Positions 1 to 7,054 of a stretch of 9,124 nt of DNA are shown here, one piece after another. The notes below the pieces were generated by a model that was not told the DNA's origin, searched no databases, and saw nothing but the letters and a program-made list of their open reading frames with translations. Every line of letters starts with the position of its first letter. Positions within the stretch are counted from its first letter, which is position 1. Source of the DNA: Clostridiales bacterium (lineage in GTDB: Bacteria; Bacillota; Clostridia; Christensenellales; QALW01). The position numbers were made by a program, and so were the translations under genes. The stretch covers positions 1-9,124 of the forward strand of contig JAHAAN010000105.1 in assembly GCA_018376855.1 (NCBI GenBank), in the 5' to 3' direction.

Positions 1-9
1 AGCAACACA

Positions 10-252
10 GTTTGCAGAGAGCCGCGGCAGGTGCAAGCGCGGCACTTGAGCTTTTGCGAAGAACCTCCCCGAGCCGCTGACCGAAGAGCTTGCTGCTTTG
101 TAGGCTCAGCCGTTTTGAAACGTTACAATCAACAGCATAATGCGCATTCGCATTGTGCCGGAGGTGTTTTATGCATCACGCATAATTCATTTGGGTGGTA
201 CCGCGGAAACCAAAGCTTTTCGTCCCAATTGGGCGAAAGGCTTTTTCATTTT
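10..252 (+). promoter_or_regulatory. T-box riboswitch leader of the aspS::gatC-gatA-gatB operon
   Basis: A T-box leader senses uncharged tRNA and lets transcription pass into the downstream tRNA-charging operon. Visible parts, in order, are AGAGAG at 16-21; a Stem I distal hairpin with CCGCG (22-26) pairing CGCGG (38-42) around a loop holding the GGUGNRA motif (GGTGCAA, 30-36); a candidate specifier region with GAAC at 61-64; and the conserved T-box core TGGTACCGCGG at 196-206. GGG at 193-195 can pair with CCC at 224-226 to form the antiterminator, which competes with the terminator hairpin. GAAC contains GAA (Glu) and AAC (Asn) shifted by one base. The base that reads the tRNA discriminator is T199, which could pair with A73 or wobble with G73. 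The base of Stem I and the promoter probably lie before the window. Class call is secure; the specifier assignment is inferred by position. Confidence 0.9.
212..246 (+). terminator. T-box intrinsic terminator (competes with antiterminator)
   Basis: AAAGCTTTTCG (212-222) and CCC (224-226) pair with GGG (231-233) and CGAAAGGCTTT (234-244), with one bulged T at 223, one T-G wobble and an AATT loop. A T run follows at 242-246 with more T at 249-252. The 5' arm includes the CCC needed by the antiterminator, so the two structures exclude each other as expected for a T-box. Confidence 0.85.
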
Positions 253-282
253 CAAGCAAAGAAACAAGGAGTGATAATTTAC

Positions 283-2379
283 ATGAAACGAAGCTGCTAC
301 TGCGGAAGTCTGCGCGAGCAGGACATCGACCGCACTATCACCGCTATGGGCTGGGTGCAAAGCAAGCGCGATATGGGCGGCGTGGTGTTTATTGATCTGA
401 GAGATCGAGAGGGAACCCTACAGGTCGTATTTGACGCTGCCAATCTCTCTGCCGCCGATTTTGAAACTGCATCGGCATTAAAAAACGAAAGCGTTATCAG
501 CGTACACGGAACGGTACGCCACCGCAGCGAAGAGACCTACAACCCCAAAATCGCAACGGGCACGGTGGAGCTGAAAGCCACGAAGCTTGAGTTGCTCAGC
601 GAGGCAGACCCTTTGCCTTTCCCGATTGAAGATACGCTGAATGTCCGCGAGGAGCTGCGCATCAAGTATCGCTTTTTGGATCTGCGCCGCCCCTCCATGC
701 TGCGCAATCTGCGTTTCCGCCAAAAAATAGCCGTCGCCGCGCAGGAATATTTGAATAACGAGGGCTTTATCGAGGTGGAAACCCCGATTCTGACCAAAAG
801 TACCCCTGAGGGTGCGCGGGATTATTTAGTGCCGTCCCGCGTTCATCCCGGCTCCTTTTATGCATTGCCGCAATCTCCGCAGGTATTCAAGCAGCTGCTG
901 ATGGTAGGCGGAATTGATAAATATTATCAGGTAGCGCGCTGTTTTCGCGATGAAGATCTGCGCGCTGACCGTCAGCCTGAATTTACGCAGGTGGATATGG
1001 AAATGTCTTTTATCGAACAGGAGGACATTTTAGAGCATTTGGAGAAGCTGTTCAAGCACCTGTTCAAAGAAGTTATGAACAGTGAAATCAACTACACTTT
1101 CCCGCGCCTTACATGGCAGGAAGCGATGGACAGCTACGGCTGCGACAAGCCCGACCTGCGTTTTGGGCTAAAGATCACCGACATCAGCGAGTTAGCAAAA
1201 AGCTGTTCCTTCTCCGTCTTCCGCAGCGTGATCGATAAGGGCGGCGTAGTGCGCGCCATCAATGTGCCGGGCGGAGCTTCTTTTACGCGCAGCACGATCG
1301 AAGACCTGACCGCCAGCGCCGTTTCCGCAGGCGCTAAGGGCATGGCATGGATCGCCGTAAAACCGGACGGAGAACTGTACTCCATTTTAACAAAATATTT
1401 TAAACCCGAGGAGCTGGATGCGATCGTAAAGGCTGTAAACGCACAGCCGGGCGATTTCATTCTCTTCTGCGCCGACAAGCTGGAAACCGTTCGCAGAGTT
1501 TTGTGTCAGCTGCGCTTGGAGCTGGGCGATATGCTCGGTCTGCGCAAAAAAGACGATTTTCAGTTTCTGTTTGTAACTGACTTTCCGATGTTCGAATGGT
1601 CGGACACGGAAAAGCGTTTTATGGCTATGCACCATCCGTTCACAATGCCATATACTGAAGATCTTCAGTATATAAAAAGCGATCCTGCCCGCGTGCGTTC
1701 GCAAGCATACGACGTTGTTCTTAACGGCATCGAGCTGGGCAGCGGCAGCATTCGTATTCACCGCCGCGACGTGCAGCAGCAAATGTTTGAAGCGCTCGGC
1801 TTTACGCCTGAGCAAATCAGCGCGCGCTTCGGCTTTTTAGTAAACGCATTCCGATACGGCACTCCGCCGCACGGCGGCTTTGCATTCGGCCTTGACCGCT
1901 TGGCCATGCTGCTGTTGGGTGAAGATTCGCTGCGGCAGGTAATCGCTTTCCCCAAGCTGAAAGACGCTTCCTGCCCCATGACGGACGCTCCCGATCTTGT
2001 GGACCACGCTCAGCTGGATATCTTAGGAATCGGACTGCTGAACGAGGAAACCGACATGCCGGCATCAGCAAGCAGCGCTTCCGCAAAGAAACGGCCTACA
2101 GCCAATATCGACGTGGATAACGTTGCAAATCTCTCCAAGCTGCGCATCGAACCGAGCGATAAAGCCGCCATTAAAGAAGAACTGAGCGCAATCATCGCCT
2201 TTGCCGACCAGCTGGCAGAGCTGAATACGGACGGAATTGAACCGACCGCTCATGTAATTCCCATGCAGAATGTGCTGCGCGCCGATATAGCCAAGCCTTC
2301 TTATTCCCCGGACGCTCTGCTGAAAAACGCTCCCACTCGCGAGGACGACTATATTTTTGTCCCTCAGGTAGTGGAATAA
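283..2379 (+). CDS. aspS-gatC: Aspartyl-tRNA synthetase fused to GatC amidotransferase subunit
   Basis: This 698-residue cytoplasmic protein joins two normally separate proteins. Residues 1-105 are the OB-fold anticodon domain. Then comes a class II catalytic core with a TPEGARDYLVPSR segment (175-186), motif 2 around FRDEDLRADRQPEF (221-234) and motif 3 around GFAFGLDRL (532-540). A bacterial-type GAD insertion spans about 295-415. AspRS ends near 585. After a linker of about 20 Ala/Ser/Lys-rich residues comes a complete GatC (about 606-698). AspRS charges tRNA with Asp; GatC stabilises GatA on GatB in the amidotransferase. The start at 283 is chosen because AAGGAG sits at 266-271 and the protein then begins like other AspRS; the frame stays open back to 31, but that part is the T-box leader. 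Positions that separate specific from relaxed AspRS are Met31 and Glu84, which are not diagnostic. gatA follows 20 bases later. Confidence 0.95.
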   Translation: MKRSCYCGSLREQDIDRTITAMGWVQSKRDMGGVVFIDLRDREGTLQVVFDAANLSAADFETASALKNESVISVHGTVRHRSEETYNPKIATGTVELKATKLELLSEADPLPFPIEDTLNVREELRIKYRFLDLRRPSMLRNLRFRQKIAVAAQEYLNNEGFIEVETPILTKSTPEGARDYLVPSRVHPGSFYALPQSPQVFKQLLMVGGIDKYYQVARCFRDEDLRADRQPEFTQVDMEMSFIEQEDILEHLEKLFKHLFKEVMNSEINYTFPRLTWQEAMDSYGCDKPDLRFGLKITDISELAKSCSFSVFRSVIDKGGVVRAINVPGGASFTRSTIEDLTASAVSAGAKGMAWIAVKPDGELYSILTKYFKPEELDAIVKAVNAQPGDFILFCADKLETVRRVLCQLRLELGDMLGLRKKDDFQFLFVTDFPMFEWSDTEKRFMAMHHPFTMPYTEDLQYIKSDPARVRSQAYDVVLNGIELGSGSIRIHRRDVQQQMFEALGFTPEQISARFGFLVNAFRYGTPPHGGFAFGLDRLAMLLLGEDSLRQVIAFPKLKDASCPMTDAPDLVDHAQLDILGIGLLNEETDMPASASSASAKKRPTANIDVDNVANLSKLRIEPSDKAAIKEELSAIIAFADQLAELNTDGIEPTAHVIPMQNVLRADIAKPSYSPDALLKNAPTREDDYIFVPQVVE
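2056..2379 (+). other. gatC: GatC domain with a possible internal translation start
   Basis: This is the GatC part of the fusion. An in-frame ATG at 2056 (Met592 of the fusion) lies 8 bases after GAGG at 2044-2047. Ribosomes starting there would make a free 107-residue GatC, close to the usual GatC length of about 95-100. The family signature is seen in VDNVANLSKL near the start and in the conserved C-terminal LLKNAPTREDDYIFVPQVVE. Whether the internal start is used cannot be told from sequence; it may be a relic of a once separate gatC. Confidence 0.5.
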
Positions 2380-2399
2380 CGCTTGAAAGGAGAAAGATC

Positions 2400-3857
2400 A
2401 TGAACGACATTACCGCTCTTTCCGTAAAAGAATTGCAGGCCTTGCTGCAAAATAGACAACTTTCAAGCGTTGAAGCAACAGAGGCCTATCTATCCAACAT
2501 TGAAACCAAAGAATCTTCTATCGGCGCATATATCACTGTCTGCCGCGAAAACGCGCTTAAACAGGCCGCTGAGGTAGACCGCGCACGCAGCGCAGGAGAA
2601 GCGCTTCCGCCGCTTGCAGGCGTTCCGATAGCAATTAAAGATAATATTTGCACAGAGGGGTTAAAAACCACCTGCGCCTCGCGCATGCTGGAAAACTTTA
2701 TCCCCCCTTACACCGCCACCGCGGCTGAAAAACTTAAAGCGCAGAAAACCGTGCTGCTCGGAAAGCTGAACATGGATGAATTCGCTATGGGCTCCAGCAC
2801 CGAAAACAGCTATTTTCACCCCACGCACAACCCTGCTGATCCGCAGCGCGTACCGGGCGGCAGCTCCGGCGGCAGCGCGGCGGCTGTAGGCGCCTGCGAA
2901 GCCGCCTTCACGCTGGGAAGCGACACCGGAGGCTCGATTCGCCAACCGGCAGCTTTCTGCGGCGTAGTGGGCATGAAGCCCACCTACGGCACCGTCTCAC
3001 GCTACGGCTTAATTGCGTTTGCTTCCTCGCTCGATCAGATCGGCCCGCTGACAAAAAGCGTAGAGGATTCCGCTATCGTTATGAATGCCATTGCCGGCCA
3101 TGACGCCAAAGATTCCACCAGCATCAACCGCGAAACGCTTAATTATAATGCTCTGATCGGCGAAGGCGTTAAGGGGATGAAGCTTGCTTTGCCCAAGGAA
3201 TTTTTCGGCGAAGGCCTTCACCCTGAAATTCGCCAAGCGATCCTTCATTCAGCGGAGCTGTTAGAAAAACAGGGCGCGCAGATTGCGGAAGTTTCCATGC
3301 CCTCCTTGAAGTACGCCCTGCCTGCTTATTATGTGATCTCCAGCGCTGAGGCTTCTTCCAATTTGGCGCGCTTCGACGGTGTAAAATACGGCTATCGCAG
3401 CGCCGACGGAGCTTCCGTGGATGAAATTTACAAGAACTCACGCTCCGAAGGCTTCGGTGCGGAAGTGAAACGCCGCATCATGTTAGGCTCTTTTGCTCTG
3501 AGCGCAGGTTATTACGACGCTTATTACAAAAAAGCATTACAGGCGCGCACCGTAATTGTGAAAGAATATAACGCTGTATTTGACAAATGCGACGCGATCC
3601 TTTCCCCCGTCGCCCCAACCACGGCTTACAAGCTCGGTGAAAAAACAGCCAATCCGCTTGAAATGTATATGGGCGACATTTATACTGTTCCAGTCAACAT
3701 TGCAGGCATTCCGGCGCTGTCCATGCCCTGCGGGACGGATTCGCAGGGGCTGCCGATCGGGTTGCAGCTGATCGGCCCCGCATTTTCAGAACCGACACTA
3801 TACCGAATCGGAAACTGCTTGGAACGCATCACGGCTAAGAAAGGAGGCTCGCTTTAA
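2400..3857 (+). CDS. gatA: Asp-tRNA(Asn)/Glu-tRNA(Gln) amidotransferase subunit A
   Basis: GatA is the glutaminase subunit: it frees ammonia from glutamine (or asparagine) and channels it to GatB, where Asp-tRNA(Asn) or Glu-tRNA(Gln) is amidated. It is 485 residues, the normal length. The amidase-signature catalytic triad is intact: Lys80 (in PIAIKDN), cis-Ser155 (in PGGSSGGSA) and nucleophile Ser179 (in SDTGGSIRQPAAF), with the same spacing as in the Staphylococcus aureus enzyme (79/154/178). The start has a strong AAAGGAG at 2386-2392. It lies 20 bases after the aspS-gatC stop and its stop overlaps the gatB start by one base, so it is co-transcribed with both and translationally coupled to gatB. 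Confidence 0.97.
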   Translation: MNDITALSVKELQALLQNRQLSSVEATEAYLSNIETKESSIGAYITVCRENALKQAAEVDRARSAGEALPPLAGVPIAIKDNICTEGLKTTCASRMLENFIPPYTATAAEKLKAQKTVLLGKLNMDEFAMGSSTENSYFHPTHNPADPQRVPGGSSGGSAAAVGACEAAFTLGSDTGGSIRQPAAFCGVVGMKPTYGTVSRYGLIAFASSLDQIGPLTKSVEDSAIVMNAIAGHDAKDSTSINRETLNYNALIGEGVKGMKLALPKEFFGEGLHPEIRQAILHSAELLEKQGAQIAEVSMPSLKYALPAYYVISSAEASSNLARFDGVKYGYRSADGASVDEIYKNSRSEGFGAEVKRRIMLGSFALSAGYYDAYYKKALQARTVIVKEYNAVFDKCDAILSPVAPTTAYKLGEKTANPLEMYMGDIYTVPVNIAGIPALSMPCGTDSQGLPIGLQLIGPAFSEPTLYRIGNCLERITAKKGGSL

Positions 3858-5281
3858 TGAATACGTCCGCTTATGAAATGGTCATTGGCTTAGAAGTCCA
3901 CGTTGAATTAAAAACAAAAAGCAAGATCTTTTGCTCCTGCTCCACAGCCTTCGGCGCTGCACCGAATACACAGTGCTGCCCTGTCTGCACGGGCATGCCG
4001 GGAACGCTTCCCGTTCTCAACGAACAGGTGGTTCGTTATGCGGTCTTAGCCGGTATGGCTACCAACTGCACCATCGCCTCATTCTCAAAACAGGACCGCA
4101 AAAATTACTTTTACCCTGATCTTCCGAAAGCATACCAAATTTCCCAATACGATCTTCCGCTATGCGAGCACGGTTATTTGGATATTGAGGACGAAAAGGG
4201 CACCAAACGCATCGGCATTACGCGCATTCACATTGAGGAGGACGCCGGAAAGCTGGTGCATGTAGAAGGCAAGGGAACGCTGTGCGACTATAACCGCTGC
4301 GGCGTTCCGCTGATCGAGATCGTTTCAGAGCCGGATCTACGAAGCGCGGCACAGGTAAAGGCTTATCTGCAAAAATTACGGGCTATTTTACTGTATGTAA
4401 ATGTTTCAGACTGCAAAATGAACGAAGGCTCCCTGCGGTGCGACGTTAACCTTTCCGTGCGCAAAATCGGCGCAAAGGAATTCGGTACGCGCACGGAAAT
4501 GAAGAACCTGAACTCGTTTCAATTTATCGGGAAAGCAATCGAATATGAATTCAAGCGGCAAGTGGAAGCGCTGGAAAACGGAGAAAGCATTATTCAGGAA
4601 ACGCGGCGTTACGATCAGGCCAGCGGCAAAACCTACTCCATGCGCAAAAAAGAAGACGCCAACGACTACCGTTATTTCCCCGACCCAGACTTAGCGCCGA
4701 TCGTAGTAAGCAAGGAATTGCTAAGCGAACTTCGCGCCTCCATTCCCACCTTGCCGGACGCACGCAAAAAGCAATATATGAAGGATTACGGATTAAACTC
4801 TTACGATGCTGAACGTTTAGTGACTGAAAAAGAAATTGCCGATTACTTTGAAGCTGCGGCTGCGCACTGTAAATCGCCTAAATTGATCGCCAATTTTCTC
4901 TTAGGCGAGATTGCCCGCTTAATGCCGGCAGAAAGCACAGCTATTCCGATTGCACCGCAGCACATGGCGCTTGTGGCAGACATGCTGGAAAGCGGACGGA
5001 TCAACAACGGCTCCGCCAAAAAGCTGCTTTCTATGCTGTGGCAGCAGGACGGCGATCCGGAAAGCCTTGTAAAAGAGCACAGGCTTGAACAGATCAGCGA
5101 CCGCACAGCGTTGGCAGAAATCTGTACCGCAGTCATCGCCGCCAACGAAAAGTCCGCAACCGACTATAAAAACGGAAAAGCACAGGCCTTACAGGCGCTG
5201 CTTGGGCAGGCAATGGGCAAAACAGGCGGCCAGGCAAATCCGACAATACTTCGGGAACTGATGTTGGAATTATTAAAATAA
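3857..5281 (+). CDS. gatB: Asp-tRNA(Asn)/Glu-tRNA(Gln) amidotransferase subunit B
   Basis: GatB binds the misacylated tRNA, activates its side-chain carboxylate with ATP and completes amidation using ammonia from GatA. The 474-residue protein opens with the family signature (VIGLEVHVEL at 9-18). Four cysteines suited to a zinc site follow: Cys26, Cys28, Cys41 and Cys44. The kinase-like core holds YFYPDLPKAYQISQYDLP (84-101) and HIEEDAGK (125-132). The C-terminal third, from about 330, is the helical/YqeY-like tail that contacts the tRNA elbow. TAATG joins gatA stop and gatB start (3855-3859), and AAGGAGG at 3841-3847 gives a strong ribosome site. It is the last gene of the operon: a strong terminator begins 52 bases after the stop codon. 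Confidence 0.97.
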   Translation: MNTSAYEMVIGLEVHVELKTKSKIFCSCSTAFGAAPNTQCCPVCTGMPGTLPVLNEQVVRYAVLAGMATNCTIASFSKQDRKNYFYPDLPKAYQISQYDLPLCEHGYLDIEDEKGTKRIGITRIHIEEDAGKLVHVEGKGTLCDYNRCGVPLIEIVSEPDLRSAAQVKAYLQKLRAILLYVNVSDCKMNEGSLRCDVNLSVRKIGAKEFGTRTEMKNLNSFQFIGKAIEYEFKRQVEALENGESIIQETRRYDQASGKTYSMRKKEDANDYRYFPDPDLAPIVVSKELLSELRASIPTLPDARKKQYMKDYGLNSYDAERLVTEKEIADYFEAAAAHCKSPKLIANFLLGEIARLMPAESTAIPIAPQHMALVADMLESGRINNGSAKKLLSMLWQQDGDPESLVKEHRLEQISDRTALAEICTAVIAANEKSATDYKNGKAQALQALLGQAMGKTGGQANPTILRELMLELLK

Positions 5282-5289
5282 CCTTTACA

Positions 5290-5310
5290 GTGTGAATCAT
5301 ATTTTCACAC
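5290..5310. repeat. Short inverted repeat GTGTGAA-N7-TTCACAC
   Basis: GTGTGAA at 5290-5296 and TTCACAC at 5304-5310 form a perfect 7-bp inverted repeat with a TCATATT spacer, just after gatB and before its terminator. It could be a small RNA hairpin at the 3' end of the operon transcript or a protein-binding palindrome. No second copy was noticed in the window, and no function can be assigned. Confidence 0.35.
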
Positions 5311-5333
5311 ATGTCCCTATCATCATGATTTTA

Positions 5334-5390
5334 ACAAACGCATTCAAAAGCACGCTTTTCAAAGCTTTTGAATGCGTTTGTGTTTTTTTT
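5334..5390 (+). terminator. Strong intrinsic terminator of the gatCAB operon
   Basis: An 18-bp perfect stem pairs 5334-5351 with 5364-5381 around a 12-base loop. It is followed by G and eight T (5383-5390). The T run lies only on the downstream side, so the terminator works for + strand transcription and separates the operon from the DUF421 gene. Confidence 0.93.
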
Positions 5391-5515
5391 AAGAAATCTA
5401 TTCTTTCATTCAAAGTATCGATATTTATTCATCTTTGTACCGCGCATGATAGCTCTGCATATTTCTTTTTTATACGCACATACTAAACAGCACATGAAAA
5501 AAGGATGTTTACATT

Positions 5516-6220
5516 ATGTTTAATGTTTTACTACGCGCTGTATTTCTGTTTCTCCTTGTTTTTATCACAATCCGATTAATGGGAAAACGGCAAGTCGGCG
5601 AACTTCAGCCATATGAATTTGTGGTTGCCATGATGACAGCAGATCTTGCAACCATTCCCATGAGCGATCTCTCCATTCCCCTTCTTTGGGGAATTATCGG
5701 CGTACTATCGCTGTCCGCACTTCAGCTTCTGATTTCTTTTATCTCTCTGAAATCCGTGCGCGCGCGCAAATGGCTTTGCGGCACACCAAGCATTCTCATT
5801 TCACACGGTTTGATTCAGGAAGAAACCCTGAAAAAACAACGTTATAACCTGAATGATCTAATGGAACAGCTGCGTTCCAAGGACGTGTTCGATATTGCCA
5901 ACGTTAACTTTGCGGTTTTGGAAACCAACGGCGAACTGAGCGTTCTTTTAAACAGCGACGCGCAAACCGTAACAAATGCAGATCTACAGCTGCAAGCGCC
6001 GGATAACGAAATGAGCTACCTGCTGATTTGCGACGGGCGGCTTATGCGCGATAATCTATCACGCTTGGGAAAAGACGTAGCATGGCTTGAAAAACAGCTG
6101 CAAAGCGCAGGTTTTAAAGAAATTAAAAGCATTTTGCTGGCACAATATATTCCCGGTCATACGCTCTTCCTTCAAGGAATGCGCCCAAACGCCCGCGCGT
6201 GCACGCTGCAAACAAAATAA
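5516..6220 (+). CDS. DUF421 family membrane protein (YetF/YrbG/YcaP type)
   Basis: The protein has 234 residues. An N-terminal membrane region holds roughly three hydrophobic segments (about 5-22, 33-48 and 54-78) with the family motif MGKRQVGELQPYEFVV at 22-37. A soluble C-terminal part carries the DUF421 signature from about 90: GTPSILISHG, then LNDLMEQLR, then VNFAVLETNGELSVLL (130-145). The molecular role of the family is unknown; Bacillus relatives have been linked to spore membrane properties, and nothing here shows that directly. The ribosome site is AAAAGGAT at 5499-5505. A weak promoter-like pair (TTGTAC at 5435-5440 and CATATT at 5458-5463, 17-base gap) lies upstream but is unconvincing. 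A DUF4363 remnant follows, a pairing seen in clostridia. Confidence 0.9.
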   Translation: MFNVLLRAVFLFLLVFITIRLMGKRQVGELQPYEFVVAMMTADLATIPMSDLSIPLLWGIIGVLSLSALQLLISFISLKSVRARKWLCGTPSILISHGLIQEETLKKQRYNLNDLMEQLRSKDVFDIANVNFAVLETNGELSVLLNSDAQTVTNADLQLQAPDNEMSYLLICDGRLMRDNLSRLGKDVAWLEKQLQSAGFKEIKSILLAQYIPGHTLFLQGMRPNARACTLQTK

Positions 6221-6289
6221 AACATCTGATTTAAAAATTCTTAACTGTAAAACAGGCTGCTGCTTTAGCGAAGTCAGTTCAATATAGAC

Positions 6290-6326
6290 GGCTAAAAAAC
6301 AAACGCTCAAGCAAAGCCCAAGCGTT
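6290..6326 (-). terminator. Minus-strand intrinsic terminator downstream of the PF06541 gene
   Basis: Read on the minus strand, AACGCT (6326-6321) pairs with AGCGTT (6307-6302). The inner TGGGC and GCTTG arms pair only through G-U wobbles and G-C pairs around a TTT loop, giving an 11-bp RNA stem. TGTTTTTT follows. The wobbles are valid only in the minus-strand RNA, and the other side has no T run, so the direction is clear. It lies about 255 bases beyond the stop of the nearest minus-strand gene, with the DUF4363 remnant between. Confidence 0.7.
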
Positions 6327-6345
6327 GAAAAACATGGTGATAAAT

Positions 6346-6595
6346 ATGAAAAGTATAGTACCAATTATCGTTATTATTATTTTGCTGATTTCAATCTGTG
6401 TCGGAATGGAGCTTTACATGAACTCCTCATGTGAAGAAATGCTTCGTCTATGCGACGAAACCGCAGAATCGCTCTCCGCCGAAAGTGCAAGCTATTTTGC
6501 CGAAAGACGAAGCTATCGTCTATATCGGCATGGTGCGCCGCAAGCTGGAAGTGCTTCCGCAAAAGATCCGACTCTCTTGGGCTAACTTTTTTTAG
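6346..6595 (+). pseudogene. DUF4363-like gene, internally deleted and frameshifted
   Basis: The first frame starts at ATG 6346, with weak GGTGAT at 6336-6341. It gives a single N-terminal membrane segment (IVPIIVIIILLISICVGMEL) and a short helix (SCEEMLRLCDETAESLSAE), like DUF4363 proteins. From about 6482 the family-like sequence continues in the next frame, ending IGMVRRKLEVLPQKIRLSWANFF at the TAG of 6593-6595; this fits the DUF4363 C-terminus. The central helices of the usual ~120-residue protein (about 40 residues) are missing. In the first frame the protein would instead end at 6585 with an unrelated tail. It lies 125 bases after the DUF421 gene, and its 3' end overlaps that of the opposing PF06541 gene. 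The family call rests on pattern memory. Confidence 0.6.
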
Positions 6596-7004
6596 AACTG
6601 CCGCGACCATTTAAACGTTTCTGCGCCGCCCCGCTTAACGGCATGATAGGCACACACAATGCTGCCCACATAAGAAAAAACCGAAGGGAAACCTGCCCCA
6701 AAAGCTGAAAGCGCAGGTTTGAATAATTCCATACGTCCCATTTCAGCCATCGGTTTACAATGCAGCCCACGGCAAATTCCACACAGCATATACTTCCCGC
6801 ACCCGCAACACAGCGGAGCCATAAAGGTCTTTTCGTCATCTTCCTTTGCAGCATATATAAAATCAAAAGGCAAGCGCCCCCTGTTGGAGACATAGACCAA
6901 TGTGTGCGCCCCCTGTAAAGAAGTTCAAGAACAGGATAGCCTGCCGCACCGCATGCAAATACTAAAGTATGTTCCGTTCGTTTAGTCATGATTCCGACAC
7001 TCAT
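6582..7004 (-). CDS. Putative ABC transporter permease, PF06541 (CmpB-like)
   Basis: This is a 140-residue membrane protein of the small family annotated in clostridia as 'putative ABC transporter permease'. Conserved stretches are ELLYRGRTHWSM (27-38) followed by TGGACLLILY, then EFAVGCIVNRWLKWDVWNYSN (76-96) and LLGQVSLRFFLMW (101-113), within about four hydrophobic segments. The substrate is unknown, and no ATPase partner is nearby, so transport is only a family label. The start is uncertain: neither ATG 7004 nor ATG 6989 (giving MTKRTEH...) has a clear ribosome site. It lies 50 bases after the cysteine-synthase-like gene, in the same direction, so the two may share a transcript. Its 3' end meets the DUF4363 remnant head-on. 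Confidence 0.75.
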   Translation of the reverse strand: MSVGIMTKRTEHTLVFACGAAGYPVLELLYRGRTHWSMSPTGGACLLILYMLQRKMTKRPLWLRCVAGAGSICCVEFAVGCIVNRWLKWDVWNYSNLRFQLLGQVSLRFFLMWAALCVPIMPLSGAAQKRLNGRGSSKKS

Positions 7005-7054
7005 TTCATTGTTTTGACAATAGTATGTGCCGGAAGTAAAAATTCTATTCCACC

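Noticed and set aside
64..69. CCT or CTC as the T-box specifier
   Set aside because: Pro or Leu specificity does not fit an aspS-gatCAB operon; the adjoining GAAC does. A full fold is still needed to exclude it.
31..282. N-terminal extension of the AspRS frame by 84 codons
   Set aside because: The stretch is the T-box leader; the extended sequence does not resemble AspRS, and AAGGAG before ATG 283 gives a proper start.
5292..5486. 64-codon + strand frame after gatB
   Set aside because: It runs straight through the operon terminator hairpin and has no ribosome site; the predicted peptide is low-complexity Phe/Ile.
7014..7045. Perfect TTGACA with TAAAAA 17 bases later on the + strand
   Set aside because: No + strand gene follows; the downstream DNA is the minus-strand cysteine-synthase-like gene. 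Probably chance in an AT-rich gap.
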